DNA from: CAVSXS01 sp963767715
GTDB taxonomy: Bacteria > Chloroflexota > Ktedonobacteria > Ktedonobacterales > Ktedonobacteraceae
Direction: 5' to 3'
DNA length: 64,000 nucleotides
Assembly (NCBI GenBank): GCA_963767715.1
Contig: CAVYFA010000009.1
Span: forward strand, 434,001-498,000
In this document: piece after piece, positions 34,009 through 43,262 of the stretch
Position numbering within the stretch: position 1 is the stretch's first letter
How the letters are laid out: the number at the start of each line of letters is the position of its first letter
Translations under genes and position numbers: made by a program
The notes under the pieces: model-generated
What the model was told of the DNA's origin: nothing
Seen by the model: the letters and a program-made list of their open reading frames with translations, nothing else
Database searches by the model: none

Positions 34009-35268
34009 ATGTCCGATACTCGCCCGGCCATGCCGGCATTGGATGATATGTTGCAATCGTTGTTGTTGATCGAAGAGGGGGAGCACGAGTTTGCGGGCGA
34101 GGAAGAGGGCGCGCAGGAGCTGCGCCAACTCTTCTTCCCGGTCACTCGTCATGCCGTTTATCTGGACCACGCCGCCGATGGACCGATCTCTCGTCCCACG
34201 GCGCGCACGCTGCACGAGTACATTGACGATAGCAGCAACTATGGCAACATTTCATCAGAGCGTTGGGAGATGCACATGGAGGGGGCGCATCGCCGCATGG
34301 CGAACATGATCAACGTGCGGCCAGAGCAGGTCGCCATGACCGCCAGCATGGGCGACGGCATGATGACGATTGCGCTGGGGCTGCGCTGGCAGCCCGGAGA
34401 TAACATCGTCACCGCCGAGTGTGAATTCCCCAGCAATGTCTACCCCTGGCTCAACCTGGCCGAGCAGGGAGTCGAGGTGCGCTTCGCCAAGATGCATGAA
34501 AACCGCGTTCGCATCGAGGATGTACTGGCGCAGATCAACGACCGGACGCGGCTGGTCAGCCTCAGCCTGGTCGAGTTCTCAACGGGGTTTCGCAACGACA
34601 TCGCTGCTATCGCACGGCATTGCCACGAACGCGGCATCCTGTGCGGCATTGATGCGATCCAGGGCCTCGGTGCGCTGGATATTGACGCGCAGGCGTTTGA
34701 TGTCGATTTTTTGTCGGCGGCCTCGCACAAATGGCTGCTCAGCCCGCATACGACGGGCATCCTCTACGTTGCTGACAGATTGCTCGACCGGTTACATCTC
34801 GTGCGCAGGGGCTGGATAAGCGTGGAGTCGCCCTTTGATTTCTTCAACTACAGCCAGCAGCCCAGAAAGGGCGCGGCACGCTTTGAGTACAGTACCCCCA
34901 ACGGAATGGCCATTCTGGGCCTGGATGCCTCGCTCGGCATGTTCGAGAGTATCGACGGCGGCATGCAGGCAGTCGAGGCGCGCATCCTGGGATTGACCGG
35001 CCAGGCCCTCGCCGGCCTGGAACGGCTGGGCTACCCCGTCGTCTCCCCGCAGGGCCGCGGCGAGCGTTCCGGCATCGTCTGCTTTTCGCCCCACCCAGCG
35101 TGCCCAGAAATGACGCCGCAGCGCATCGTCGACGAACTGGCAGCCCGCCGTATCTACGCGGCAGCTCGCGGCACAGTCGCACGCATCTCACCGCACTTCT
35201 ACAACACGGTGGAAGAGATCGATACGCTGCTTAACGCATTAGAGGAAATACTACACCTGACTGCATAA
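34009..35268 (+). CDS. Class V aminotransferase-fold PLP enzyme (cysteine-desulfurase-like)
   Basis: 419 residues. After a charged extension of about 45 residues the fold begins at VYLDHAADGPISRPT. The PLP lysine is K241 in SAASHKWLLSP, and the cofactor aspartate lies in GIDAIQGLGALDID. The set resembles SufS/CsdA and isopenicillin-N-epimerase-like relatives. The active-site loop cysteine of true desulfurases is not obvious, so the reaction (desulfuration, epimerisation or lyase) is open. It stands alone between repeat-rich spacers. Confidence 0.82.
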   Translation: MSDTRPAMPALDDMLQSLLLIEEGEHEFAGEEEGAQELRQLFFPVTRHAVYLDHAADGPISRPTARTLHEYIDDSSNYGNISSERWEMHMEGAHRRMANMINVRPEQVAMTASMGDGMMTIALGLRWQPGDNIVTAECEFPSNVYPWLNLAEQGVEVRFAKMHENRVRIEDVLAQINDRTRLVSLSLVEFSTGFRNDIAAIARHCHERGILCGIDAIQGLGALDIDAQAFDVDFLSAASHKWLLSPHTTGILYVADRLLDRLHLVRRGWISVESPFDFFNYSQQPRKGAARFEYSTPNGMAILGLDASLGMFESIDGGMQAVEARILGLTGQALAGLERLGYPVVSPQGRGERSGIVCFSPHPACPEMTPQRIVDELAARRIYAAARGTVARISPHFYNTVEEIDTLLNALEEILHLTA

Positions 35269-35440
35269 CAATTCCCAGGGCGGCGCAAGCGCCCCCACCC
35301 GTACAGGCGGAAGCATGGCAGGGCGGCGCAAGCGCCCGGCACTCGTTGAGGCAACAATGCCAATGATGAGGAAGCATGGCAGGGCGGCGCAAGCGCCCCC
35401 GCCGCTCTTCCACACCACTCCCGCCCCTACAGGGACGATG
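35269..35440. repeat. Repeat family B, three copies
   Basis: AGGGCGGCGCAAGCGCCC blocks occur three times here, some preceded by AATTCCC and followed by CCCACC. The core GGCGCAAGCGCC is self-complementary. Further copies lie at 36563-36665 and 38547-38600. Confidence 0.8.
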
Positions 35441-35639
35441 GCCGGATGAATTTGTCAGGATGGATTATCGGTTAGAGATCAGCAGGGGTCGGGCATGTTG
35501 GACCAGCCGACAATGAACTTTACAACCAGGATTTATAATACTCTGTAGGGGCCGGTTCACCGAGCGCACTGTCGATTATGATTTTTAATAACCAATAGCG
35601 GCAATGTCACCCTGAGCGCAGCGAAGGGTCTGATTTCGG

Positions 35640-35780
35640 GAACTGAGAGAGACTGTGTGGAAAGTTGGTGTGAGACCGCTTAACAAGGGCACTGCACACA
35701 AAATGATAGGAACACAGTCAAGCCCCTCGTGAAGCGGATCGAGCCGACCTTTTCACACAGTCTCAGATTCTTCGCTGCGC
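35640..35780. mobile_element. MITE-like element, family D copy 1
   Basis: The left end GAGACTGTGTGGAAAG and right end CTTTTCACACAGTCTC are imperfect inverted repeats. The interior contains GAGACCGCTTAACAAGGG, AATGATAGG and GCCCCTCGTGA. A second copy with the same order lies at about 53906-54040. It is non-coding and probably was moved by a transposase encoded elsewhere. Confidence 0.6.
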
Positions 35781-35881
35781 TCAGAATGACATGGCCGGGA
35801 TTGGTCGGTAATGTGCATAATCGGCGGTGCGCGGTAAACCGGCGTCTACGAGTGAATTAGCAATCGTTTGTGAGGACCTTT

Positions 35882-36418
35882 ATGTCACAGACAAGCGAAA
35901 CGGGTGGACCACAGCGTTCTCGCCCAAAGCGGCCGCTCAGCATCGGCGCGGGCGCGATTATTGTGCATGATCAGCGTGTTTTGCTGGTGCGCAGCATCTA
36001 CGGCGTTACGAAGGGGCGCTACCTGCTGCCCGCCGGGCGCGTCAACGCCGATGAATTGCCGGACCAGGCGGCGGCGCGCGAAACCTTCGAGGAAACGTCG
36101 CTGCGAGTGGAGATCGATGGTCTGATAGGGGTGCGCCTGTGGGTCATGGATGATGGCGAGCACAACTACTTCTTCATGTTCCGCGCCAGGCTGCTCTCGC
36201 CCGTCACCGACCTGCGCCCCAACCTGGATGAGATCGACGACGCGCGCTTCTTCACGAAGGAGGAGCTTGAGGCGCTGAGCGTAGACGAAACCTGGGCGGG
36301 CGCCGTCGCTATCGCCATCAAAGCCCTGGAGCCGGACGCGATCGTCTGGCCCAATTATGCTGATCTATCGAGCAATTCGGGCGTTGATTCGCCTGAACGG
36401 TGGAGGATATGGATGTAG
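35882..36418 (+). CDS. NUDIX hydrolase
   Basis: 178 residues from ATG 35882 (MSQTSETGGPQRSRPKR), with GTGAGGA upstream. The Nudix box is GRVNADELPDQAAARETFEE followed by TSL, matching G-x5-E-x7-RE-x2-EE, with Ser in place of the usual Gly. It should hydrolyse nucleotide-linked pyrophosphates using Mg2+. Substrate-selecting residues are not known. It differs clearly from the NUDIX protein at 6756. The gene is flanked on both sides by repeat-rich spacers. Confidence 0.88.
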   Translation: MSQTSETGGPQRSRPKRPLSIGAGAIIVHDQRVLLVRSIYGVTKGRYLLPAGRVNADELPDQAAARETFEETSLRVEIDGLIGVRLWVMDDGEHNYFFMFRARLLSPVTDLRPNLDEIDDARFFTKEELEALSVDETWAGAVAIAIKALEPDAIVWPNYADLSSNSGVDSPERWRIWM

Positions 36419-36554
36419 CAAGGCTGCCAGGGCGACTGCGAGGCGGAAATGCGAATCCCGCGCGAGTTGCCAGCAGTTGATGGAGATTAACGAAGAAATT
36501 CGGACAACGTACCGTCATCGGACTGGCCGATCATGCAGATTGAAGATTTGCTGT

Positions 36555-36690
36555 TGACAAATTCCCAGGGCGGCGCAAGCGCCCCCACCTCATTCTCGGC
36601 AGCAGTAGCAGCCTTGCCGCGCCGCGTTGACAAATTCCCAGGGCGGCGCAAGCGCCCCCACCGCCCGTCCGCTCCACTCCCGCCCCTACA
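36555..36690. repeat. Repeat family B, two copies
   Basis: Spacer 36419-36763 shows no gene. It contains two copies of TTGACAAATTCCCAGGGCGG followed by CGCAAGCGCCCCCACC, and ends with a phrase (CCGCATGTATTTGTGAATGG) that also occurs near 33690. Confidence 0.75.
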
Positions 36691-36763
36691 AAGCTGTCCG
36701 CATGTATTTGTGAATGGGCATTAAGAAGCAAGCAATGGCTCGCGGTCGCTCTATCTGATTATA

Positions 36764-38182
36764 TTAGCCGCCGGCCGGGCCACCCTCCAGGCCTGGCCTG
36801 GTCATGCTGGCGGGGTCGAGGATGCGGTGGAGTTCCTCGTCTGTCAGGGTGGTGCGCTCGCGGGCTACTTCGCGGATGGTTTTGCCGGTTTTATAGGCCT
36901 CTTTCGAGATGTTGGCGGCGGCATCGTAGCCGATGACGGGGGCGAGCGCGGTGCAGATGGCCAGGCCACGCTCGACCATCTCGGGGCCACGCGTCGTGGC
37001 CTGAATGCCTTTGACGCATTGCTCGGTGAAGTTGCGCGCGGCAGCCGCCAGCAGGCTGATCGATTGCAGCAGATTATAGGCTGTGACGGGCATCATCACG
37101 TTAATCTCGAAATTCCCCGACTGGCCGGCGATAGTGACGGTGGTATGGTTGCCGATGACCTGGGCGCAGACCATGCAGAGCGACTCGGCGATGACCGGGT
37201 TGACCTTGCCGGGCATGATCGAACTGCCAGGCTGCACCGCCGGTATGTCGATTTCACCGATGCCCGCGCGCGGGCCGGAGCCGAGCCAGCGAATGTCGTT
37301 GGCGATCTTCACCAGGCTGACCGCCAGGGTATTCAGCGAGCCACTGGCCTCGACGACGCTGTCCAGCGTGCTCTGCGCCTGGAAGTGGTTGCTGGTTTCG
37401 CGCAGCGGCACGTCGTTCATGGCCGAGAGGCGCTCGCAGACGAGCTGCGCGAACTCCGGGTGGGTGTTGACGCCCGTGCCGACGGCTGTGCCGCCGAGGG
37501 CCACTTCTGAGAGCTCGTTCTCGGCGTGACCCAGGCGCGTGATGCCGCGTTCGACCTGCCCGGCATAGCCCTGGAACTCCTGCCCCAGGCGTATGGGAGT
37601 GGCGTCCTGCAAATGCGTACGGCCTGTTTTGACGACCGGCATGAACTCCTGAGCCTTCTGCTCCAGGGCCCGCTGCAAGCCCTGCAGCGCGGGGATCAGC
37701 TCATGCTCGATCCCCACCAGCGCGGAGAGGTGGATGGCGGTCGGGATCACGTCGTTCGAGGATTGGCCGAAGTTCACGTGGTCGTTGGGGTGAACCTTGC
37801 GCGAGCCGCGCGAGCCGCCCAGCAACTCGCCGGCACGGTTGGCGATGACCTCGTTGGCATTCATATTAGTCGAGGTGCCGGAGCCGGTCTGAAAAATATC
37901 CAGCACGAAATGGCTGTCGAGCTTGCCATCGATGACCTCCTGCGCGGCGCGCACGATGGCCTCCGCGATCTGCGGGTCCAGCAGCCCCAGGCTCTCGTTG
38001 ACCTGTGCCGCCGCCTGTTTGATCTGCCCAAGCGCACGGATAAACTGGCGCGGGAAGCGCAGATCGCTGATGGGAAAATTCAGAACGGCGCGCTGCGTGC
38101 TGGCGCCGTAGTAGGCATCTATAGGGACGTGCATCTCGCCCATCGAATCACGTTCGACACGCGTTTCTCCCGTAGTAGTCAT
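36764..38182 (-). CDS. fumC: Class II fumarate hydratase
   Basis: 472 residues, full length for FumC. Motifs in order: YYGASTQRAVLNFPIS, the substrate-binding TGSGTSTNMNANEV, HPNDHVNFGQSSND, KTGRTHLQDATPIRLGQE with the catalytic His, and the signature loop GSSIMPGKVNPV carrying the catalytic Ser. It interconverts fumarate and malate in the TCA cycle in the cytoplasm, as a homotetramer without an iron-sulfur cluster. It is probably transcribed alone. A gene-free, repeat-rich stretch lies upstream. Confidence 0.95.
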   Translation of the reverse strand: MTTTGETRVERDSMGEMHVPIDAYYGASTQRAVLNFPISDLRFPRQFIRALGQIKQAAAQVNESLGLLDPQIAEAIVRAAQEVIDGKLDSHFVLDIFQTGSGTSTNMNANEVIANRAGELLGGSRGSRKVHPNDHVNFGQSSNDVIPTAIHLSALVGIEHELIPALQGLQRALEQKAQEFMPVVKTGRTHLQDATPIRLGQEFQGYAGQVERGITRLGHAENELSEVALGGTAVGTGVNTHPEFAQLVCERLSAMNDVPLRETSNHFQAQSTLDSVVEASGSLNTLAVSLVKIANDIRWLGSGPRAGIGEIDIPAVQPGSSIMPGKVNPVIAESLCMVCAQVIGNHTTVTIAGQSGNFEINVMMPVTAYNLLQSISLLAAAARNFTEQCVKGIQATTRGPEMVERGLAICTALAPVIGYDAAANISKEAYKTGKTIREVARERTTLTDEELHRILDPASMTRPGLEGGPAGG

Positions 38183-38390
38183 GCTATTGCTCCTCGTCTA
38201 GTCTGGGATAGTTCACGAAGTCATTATATCGCAAATAATCACTCGCGCAACGTTACCCAGAATGACGATTCTGCTGCCAGCTTTGTGGCTGCCGGGAGAG
38301 GACTTGTAAAAAATAGATGCGTTCCAAAAAGAATTTTTTGGGCCCTTTAAAGCCCGCCTGAGAAGCGGATTCAGGCAGGTATTACCGCTC

Positions 38391-38417
38391 ATTTACCGCT
38401 CAAAATGAGCGGTAAAT
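38391..38417. repeat. 12-base inverted repeat ATTTACCGCTCA
   Basis: ATTTACCGCTCA and TGAGCGGTAAAT face each other across three bases, and TACCGCTCAT is also directly repeated just before. It lies between fumC and the CRISPR region and could be a protein-binding site or the end of a lost element. Confidence 0.35.
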
Positions 38418-38534
38418 TTCCAGGAGGTTCGCTGCGGCATGCTTGCGGTGATGGAGGCGACGGCTGGAAGAGGGCGGCGAGCAGCGGGGTTTGCAGGGCC
38501 AGGATAGGGCCGAATGATGCAGATTGAAGATTTG

Positions 38535-38635
38535 CTGTTGACAAATTCCCAGGGCGGCGCAAGAGTTGACAAATGCCCAGGGCGGCGCAAGCGCCCCCAC
38601 CACCCGTCCACACCGCCCCCGCCCCTACAGGTGTG
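38535..38635. repeat. Repeat family B, two copies beside the CRISPR locus
   Basis: TTGACAAATTCCCAGGGCGG and a second partial copy lie head to tail here. The region 38245-38880 otherwise shows no gene that I can defend. Confidence 0.7.
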
Positions 38636-38884
38636 ATGGACCGGAGGTATTTGTCAAGTGGCATCATCGGCATCTACGAAATGGCTGGTCCTGGTTGGGA
38701 AATTTTATCACCGGTTATGATGGGCGTGATTGGCAGGCAGGTGGGCCGAGCAAGAAGAACCTTTCGCCCCTTTTTCCAGGAAGGCGGTCTTGCACGTGGT
38801 GCAGAAGCATGCGTATCAGGATATCGACCATAAAGCCCCTGTTCCGCGATACCTTCACGCTTGCGCGTAGCACAGTAGCGTGCG

Positions 38885-39084
38885 CATCAGGATAGGGCGA
38901 AACGCTGCGAACTGGCGCGGCGTTTTGTGATCAGCAAGCTTATCAATCATTACACGATGTTACTATGCTATCGGCGTCGCCAATCCAATGCTGAGATGAA
39001 GCAGGCCAGTGAGCAGATGGCTGGGCTGCTGCGTGACCTGGCAGCGCTGCCCTTGGATCCGGCACTTGTCCCCGCAAGCTGGTA
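38885..39084 (+). pseudogene. cas1: Internal fragment of cas1 (CRISPR integrase)
   Basis: About 60 codons ending at TAA 39082-39084 read CELARRFVISKLINHYTMLL, then CYRRRQSNAEMKQASEQMAG and LLRDLAALPL. This is the conserved middle of Cas1, where other members have ARxFVxxKLxNQRxLLLR. An in-frame TAG stands just upstream, and the N-terminal half and the C-terminal catalytic part are missing. The fragment lies about 380 bp before the first CRISPR repeat and points towards it, the place expected for an adaptation module. It cannot encode a working integrase. Confidence 0.75.
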
Positions 39085-39145
39085 AGTAGAGACCATCGTA
39101 TTGCGGGCATTTCCCTGATAGCACCTGATCCTTTTACGCTCTTAA

Positions 39146-39274
39146 CTGAAGGAGCACCTTGTGCCCAGGCAGGGCAGCGTACGGTTCTATCTCCTGTGTG
39201 CGAACTGCGTTAGCAAGGTGGAAACGGCCGGCGAGCCCCACCAGCCGATACAGCCTGTTTATCGTCTAAGCTGA
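39146..39274 (+). pseudogene. cas2: C-terminal fragment of cas2
   Basis: The frame after a TAA at 39143 reads KEHLVPRQGSVRFYLLCANC, then VSKVETAGEPHQPIQPVYRLS, ending at TGA 39272-39274. Cas2 proteins end with the same pattern: a segment with DSVRxYxLC, then C, then a short strand with E-x-x-G and a hydrophobic tail. The N-terminal ferredoxin-like half with the conserved Asp is missing. It follows the cas1 fragment in the normal cas1-cas2 order, so a deletion joined the middle of cas1 to the end of cas2. Confidence 0.72.
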
Positions 39275-39421
39275 TCAATTGTTCCGAGAGGCTCAGTGAG
39301 TGATGTTCCACGCAGAGCGTCTCGGAAAAGGCTGGAAGCGGCGTGGAGCATATAATAGGGCGAAAGATGCCCGCATTTCCCCCTCCAAAAATCCCCTTAA
39401 AAAAGAGGCTCTCGGAAAGCA

Positions 39422-39450
39422 TTGCCTTTTTTGGCTTCTCATGCTATATT
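39422..39450 (+). promoter_or_regulatory. Promoter and leader of the CRISPR array
   Basis: TTGCCT (39422-39427) and TATATT (39445-39450) are separated by 17 bp, a good sigma-70 match. The first repeat starts at 39463, so transcription would begin a few bases before it. The AT-rich leader extends back to about 39370. Confidence 0.65.
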
Positions 39451-39462
39451 ACAAGCACAGCC

Positions 39463-40616
39463 GGCTAAAGAGGCGGCTTCCCGCTTGCGGGATTGAGACA
39501 TTAGCTTGCTTCGTTGTCAGATTTTGCAAGCGTAGGCGCAGGCTAAAGAGGCGGCTTCCCGCTTGCGGGATTGAGACAACAACTCTGTAGATTGACCCTG
39601 GTGTCGTATCAGTGGCTAAAGAGGCGGCTTCCCGCTTGCGGGATTGAGACCTAATCCAGCATGATATAGAAGACTTCCTGGCGGTAAGGCTAAAGAGGCG
39701 GCTTCCCGCTTGCGGGATTGAGACTGACGAAGGCATCCAGCATAATTGGCGGTATTCCCGGCTAAAGAGGCGGCTTCCCGCTTGCGGGATTGAGACCAAA
39801 GCCAGTACCGAAGCAGTGAGAAGGTCAATCAGCCGGCTAAAGAGGCGGCTTCCCGCTTGCGGGATTGAGACGATAAGCGGCAAAAACCAGCACCACGATG
39901 AATAATACAGGCTAAAGAGGCGGCTTCCCGCTTGCGGGATTGAGACCGCCAAGTCGGCAAGCGTGACAGCAGTCATTATTCAGGGGCTAAAGAGGCGGCT
40001 TCCCGCTTGCGGGATTGAGACTCCGACTGTACGGGCTAAGAGCGACTTCCCGCTGCGGGATTGAGACTCAGTTGCTACAGAGGCTAAAGAGGCGGCTTCC
40101 CGCTTGCGGGATTGAGACTTTTTCGCCTGGAAGATCCAAGTCTTGGAGTTCAAAGGCTAAAGAGGCGGCTTCCCGCTTGCGGGATTGAGACCATTGCAGC
40201 CGAGTTGCCGACAACGATCTCCAATTGTTGGCTAAAGAGGCGGCTTCCCGCTTGCGGTCGACTGCACGACGATCCCAGTGTTGGCTAAAGAGGCGGCTTC
40301 CCGCTTGCGGGATTGAGACTACCTCGATCAACTTTTGTGGTCAGTGGACTCGCCCGTGGCTAAAGAGGCGGCTTCCCGCTTGCGGGATTGAGACGACGCT
40401 GTGATCGGACAATCCGAATGACATCCTGTCGGCTAAAGAGGCGGCTTCCCGCTTGCGGGATTGAGACACGTGGTGGCCGATGTGGCGCTTTATTGCGCTG
40501 GGGCTAAAGAGGCGGCTTCCCGCTTGCGGGATTGAGCCGCATTGTCGTTCAGACAGTTGGGCATGTTCCAGGACCAATAGCTCGGCTAAAGAGGCGGCTT
40601 CCCGCTTGCGGGATTG
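39463..40616 (+). CRISPR. CRISPR array, 17 repeats of 37 bp and 16 spacers
   Basis: The repeat starts GGCTAAAGAGGCGG and ends GCGGGATTGAGAC, with an internal hairpin CCCGC-TT-GCGGG. Repeats start at 39463, 39541, 39614, 39688, 39760, 39835, 39910, 39985, 40034, 40082, 40155, 40230, 40283, 40358, 40431, 40502 and 40584. Spacers are mostly 34-41 bp. Repeat 9 (40034) is degenerate, 34 bp, with 12- and 14-bp spacers on each side. Repeat 12 (40230) lacks its last 9 bases, repeat 16 has one mismatch, and the last repeat lacks AGAC. Decay on the right and the promoter and cas1/cas2 remnants on the left set the direction as plus. The crRNA 5' handle would be AUUGAGAC, typical for Cas6 processing in type III systems. 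Confidence 0.97.
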
Positions 40617-40625
40617 CTTGCATCG

Positions 40626-40680
40626 CAAAAAGATGCCCGGAACATTTGCTTATTAAGCAAGTGTTCCGGGCATCTTTTTG
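40626..40680. terminator. Long hairpin between the CRISPR array and the TIR-SAVED gene
   Basis: Arms start with CAAAAAGATGCCCGGAACA and close with TGTTCCGGGCATCTTTTTG; they extend into a TTGCTTA-type stem with one mismatch. It has A5 on one side and T5 on the other, so it can terminate both the array transcript and the converging cas operon. Confidence 0.8.
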
Positions 40681-40796
40681 TAAGGCAAGGTTCAATTGAA
40701 CTTGACAGATCCTTCGCTACGCTCAGGATGACATCGTGCGCCTGTTCAAATAGTCATGGACTTATAGCAACATGCTCTTTACTCCTTCATGTATCG

Positions 40797-42083
40797 CTAT
40801 AGCTCCCCTATATATTGTGCGAGCGTGCAGGCCGGCTCGTATTCCCTGTTTGCTACGTATTGGTATAGCGTGATAGGGCAGAGCGCGTTGAACTGGTGGC
40901 CAATCATCACGGCCAGGGCTGCCGGGACGGCGGCGAATAGATGGATGTGCGTTACCCCCCGGCCATTAAGGAGCCGCAACTCTCTGCCAATGTATCGTGC
41001 CATTGTGAGGGCATGGGTAGCATTTTTTACGCCATCATGATTGTCTATCCCGCCTGGTAGCTCATAACGAATGCGGTGTTTATAGGAGAGCGCGGACTTG
41101 TCCAGGTATTGTGTCGTGGCAAGAGCCGTCGGGCCGGTTACTTCAATCTCTATGACCGCTACCTGGGGGTCGCCATCTTCCGTGTAGGGTGTACGAATGA
41201 ATGGTGGCGATTCATCTGTCGTTCCTTCTGTACTCCATATACCTTTGTTGCTGTCCAGTAGCAGAGTATATCTTGCCGGTGCAGGGAAGGCATAGCCAAG
41301 CGCGAAGGCTGTTGGTAGGATAGCGTTCAGCGACATATGCAGCTTGCGACTGACCGGTAACTCGACGAGAGCATTCTTCACATCCTGCAGTGCGGGGAAG
41401 AGGATGTCTCGCCATTCTTCGACAGGTGGCAGCCTGCTTCTATCATGGAATAAATCCCACCAGTTTAGATCGAGATCAAGGATGGTAATTTGCGGTAGAT
41501 CTTTGAAGGTCCTCAACACGATGTGGGGTTCATAGCTCAGATCTGCCTGAGCCCGGCGCAGCCGTAATGTCAGGGTAGCTTTTAACACACGATTAGCAAT
41601 GCCGCGCAGTTTTTCTTTTAATGGCTCATCCATTTCACCGATAGGACTATCTGGCAAACGTACCGCGTTAAAATCTGTCAAGGAGCGATAGCCGCGAGCG
41701 GCGCACCGCTGCTGCAATTGCTGGTAGGTAACATCTTTCAAGATGGGAACGATGTTGAAAAGCGGGTCACGCGCTCGTCGTTTTAAGGCAGTTGGTATTT
41801 CAGTATCCCAAACGAAGTCAGATGCGAGTGAATGCGGGGTGACATATAGCACAAGGGCATCAGCCACATTTTCGATGGCATGCATGATTTCGTCTTCTGT
41901 TGCGCCTCCAAGTGGCAGGTCAGTCACATCTCGCCAGGCTCGCACGCCTCGTACTTTGAGTTGCAGTTGCAGATATTTGACCTCTTCCGCGTCTTCCCGC
42001 GCATAGCTGAGCAAGGTAGTGGCGGGGCGCTCTAATCCCTGCACAGGATCATGGCTGGATGATGAATGTGGTGTCGATGGCAT
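40797..42083 (-). CDS. TIR-SAVED effector (cyclic-oligonucleotide-activated NADase)
   Basis: 428 residues from ATG 42083, with AGAAGGAG upstream. Residues 20-120 form a TIR domain: ATTLLSYAREDAEEVKYLQ, a region with RAWRDVTDLPLG, ALVLYVTPHSLAS and SDFVWDTEIPTAL with the likely catalytic Glu95. The C-terminal two thirds match SAVED: MSLNAILPTAFALGYAF, QVAVIEIEVTGPTA, HIHLFAAVPAALAVMIG and the end NALCPITLYQY. TIR-SAVED proteins are known from CBASS, where a cyclic trinucleotide makes them assemble and degrade NAD+. Here the gene is the last of a type III cas operon, 27 bp behind a RAMP gene. I infer activation by the Cas10 product and an abortive response. The coding frame is fully intact. Confidence 0.85.
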   Translation of the reverse strand: MPSTPHSSSSHDPVQGLERPATTLLSYAREDAEEVKYLQLQLKVRGVRAWRDVTDLPLGGATEDEIMHAIENVADALVLYVTPHSLASDFVWDTEIPTALKRRARDPLFNIVPILKDVTYQQLQQRCAARGYRSLTDFNAVRLPDSPIGEMDEPLKEKLRGIANRVLKATLTLRLRRAQADLSYEPHIVLRTFKDLPQITILDLDLNWWDLFHDRSRLPPVEEWRDILFPALQDVKNALVELPVSRKLHMSLNAILPTAFALGYAFPAPARYTLLLDSNKGIWSTEGTTDESPPFIRTPYTEDGDPQVAVIEIEVTGPTALATTQYLDKSALSYKHRIRYELPGGIDNHDGVKNATHALTMARYIGRELRLLNGRGVTHIHLFAAVPAALAVMIGHQFNALCPITLYQYVANREYEPACTLAQYIGEL

Positions 42084-42110
42084 GGCTGAACTCCTTCTGA
42101 CAGAGGTATA

Positions 42111-43236
42111 CTACGGCACATTGCGCGTATCTGCTATTCGCTTCCCCCGGCTTGCTGACGTATCGAACCAGTCGCGCTTGCTGGGATAGTAGTAATCGAC
42201 ATCGGGATCTGGTGGCCAGCGCCAGATACGGCGTAGATCGTCCATTGCCACAGTCACCAGTCGCGAGCGCGAAAAGTCGTCGATGTGTTCATAAAGGACG
42301 TTCCACATCTCATTGCCTTGCAGCTCGGTCTTGCCTCGCGCTGATCCAGGCTGTGTGTAGCGGGCGGCGTAATCGACGAGTGTCAGAGCGGTCGGTGCGA
42401 GTTGAACGGAGCCAAGCCCCAGGGGTTTGCCATAGCCTATCTTGTGGCGCATGTTCTCGTCCAGCGCGATGGCCAGCATTAACGCGCCAAATTCATCGGC
42501 TTCAAGATTGGTAAAGTCCACGCGGACATGGAAGGCGGTATTGTAATCGAGCGGCTGAATATAGCGATTGGCCGGTTTGCCGCTAAATGAGACCGGGCCG
42601 GGCGCGGTAAGCGGCTTCATATCGGGCGAATGGTGGAAGTAGAACTTGCGTCCCGCAATATGCCTCCTGTCCGCATCCAGGTAGAAGGCCTCGTGATGGG
42701 GTTTAGGCTCTACCAGCACCGCTGTATACATCGGTTCGTATTTGTAGACCTTATGCGCATATGAGCAGGCATCGCCAATGTTGACCTTGCCGAGAAAGAC
42801 ACCGCCCATACGTTCTTTGAGCATACCGAAAGTGCGGCAGGCGATGCAGAGGTTCGTATTCCGGTCGCAATGCTGGAACTCACGTGGCACATCGCGCCGG
42901 TAGTTCACCCTGCCGCGTTCATAGTCGCCATCGAAAAGCGTGAGGCAACCGTTACCAAGCGTTTCTACTACTGTACGCAGCATACCTTTGAGCGAGCTGC
43001 CCGGAATGATGTAATCTCCGCGCTTTATTCTGCATGAACTGCGCGGGCTTTTTAGGATCGGGCGGAACATTGCGCGGATCGGAGACGAAGATGGGCGTCT
43101 CGGCGAAGATGTCAACGTCTATATAGCCGGAATAGAGTCGCTGCGGGCCCTGCCCGACCAGTTGATGATGCCAGATGGGTTTGCGGCGCTCCGGTGGCCT
43201 GTTCCAATCAATACGCGCGAAATCATACGGGTTCAT
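42111..43236 (-). CDS. Type III RAMP protein (TIGR03986-like), one frameshift
   Basis: ATG 43236 with a CGGAG site begins NPYDFARIDWNRPPERRKP, then LYSGYIDVDIFAETPIFVSD, typical of TIGR03986 RAMPs. At about 43030 (CAGAATAAAGCGC) the frame shifts and continues as KRGDYIIPGSSLKGMLRTVV to the stop at 42111. The Gly-rich loop of RAMP proteins appears as KIGYGKPLGLGSV, and CDRNTNLCIACRTFG is a Cys cluster. Total about 374 residues. Such proteins form part of the crRNA-binding backbone of type III-D complexes. Removing one A from the AAA run would restore the frame, which makes a sequencing indel possible. Confidence 0.75.
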
Positions 43237-43262
43237 ACTTTTTACTCCGCAGCTTTGAGGCC

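Noticed and set aside
38573..38833. Possible upstream continuation of cas1
   Set aside because: The frame (ending ACVSGYRP) shows no Cas1 features and is separated from the fragment by stops, so only 38885-39084 is called.
39500..40583. Self-targeting spacers against this window
   Set aside because: By eye no spacer of full length matches another part of the window; only chance overlaps of about 10 bases were seen.
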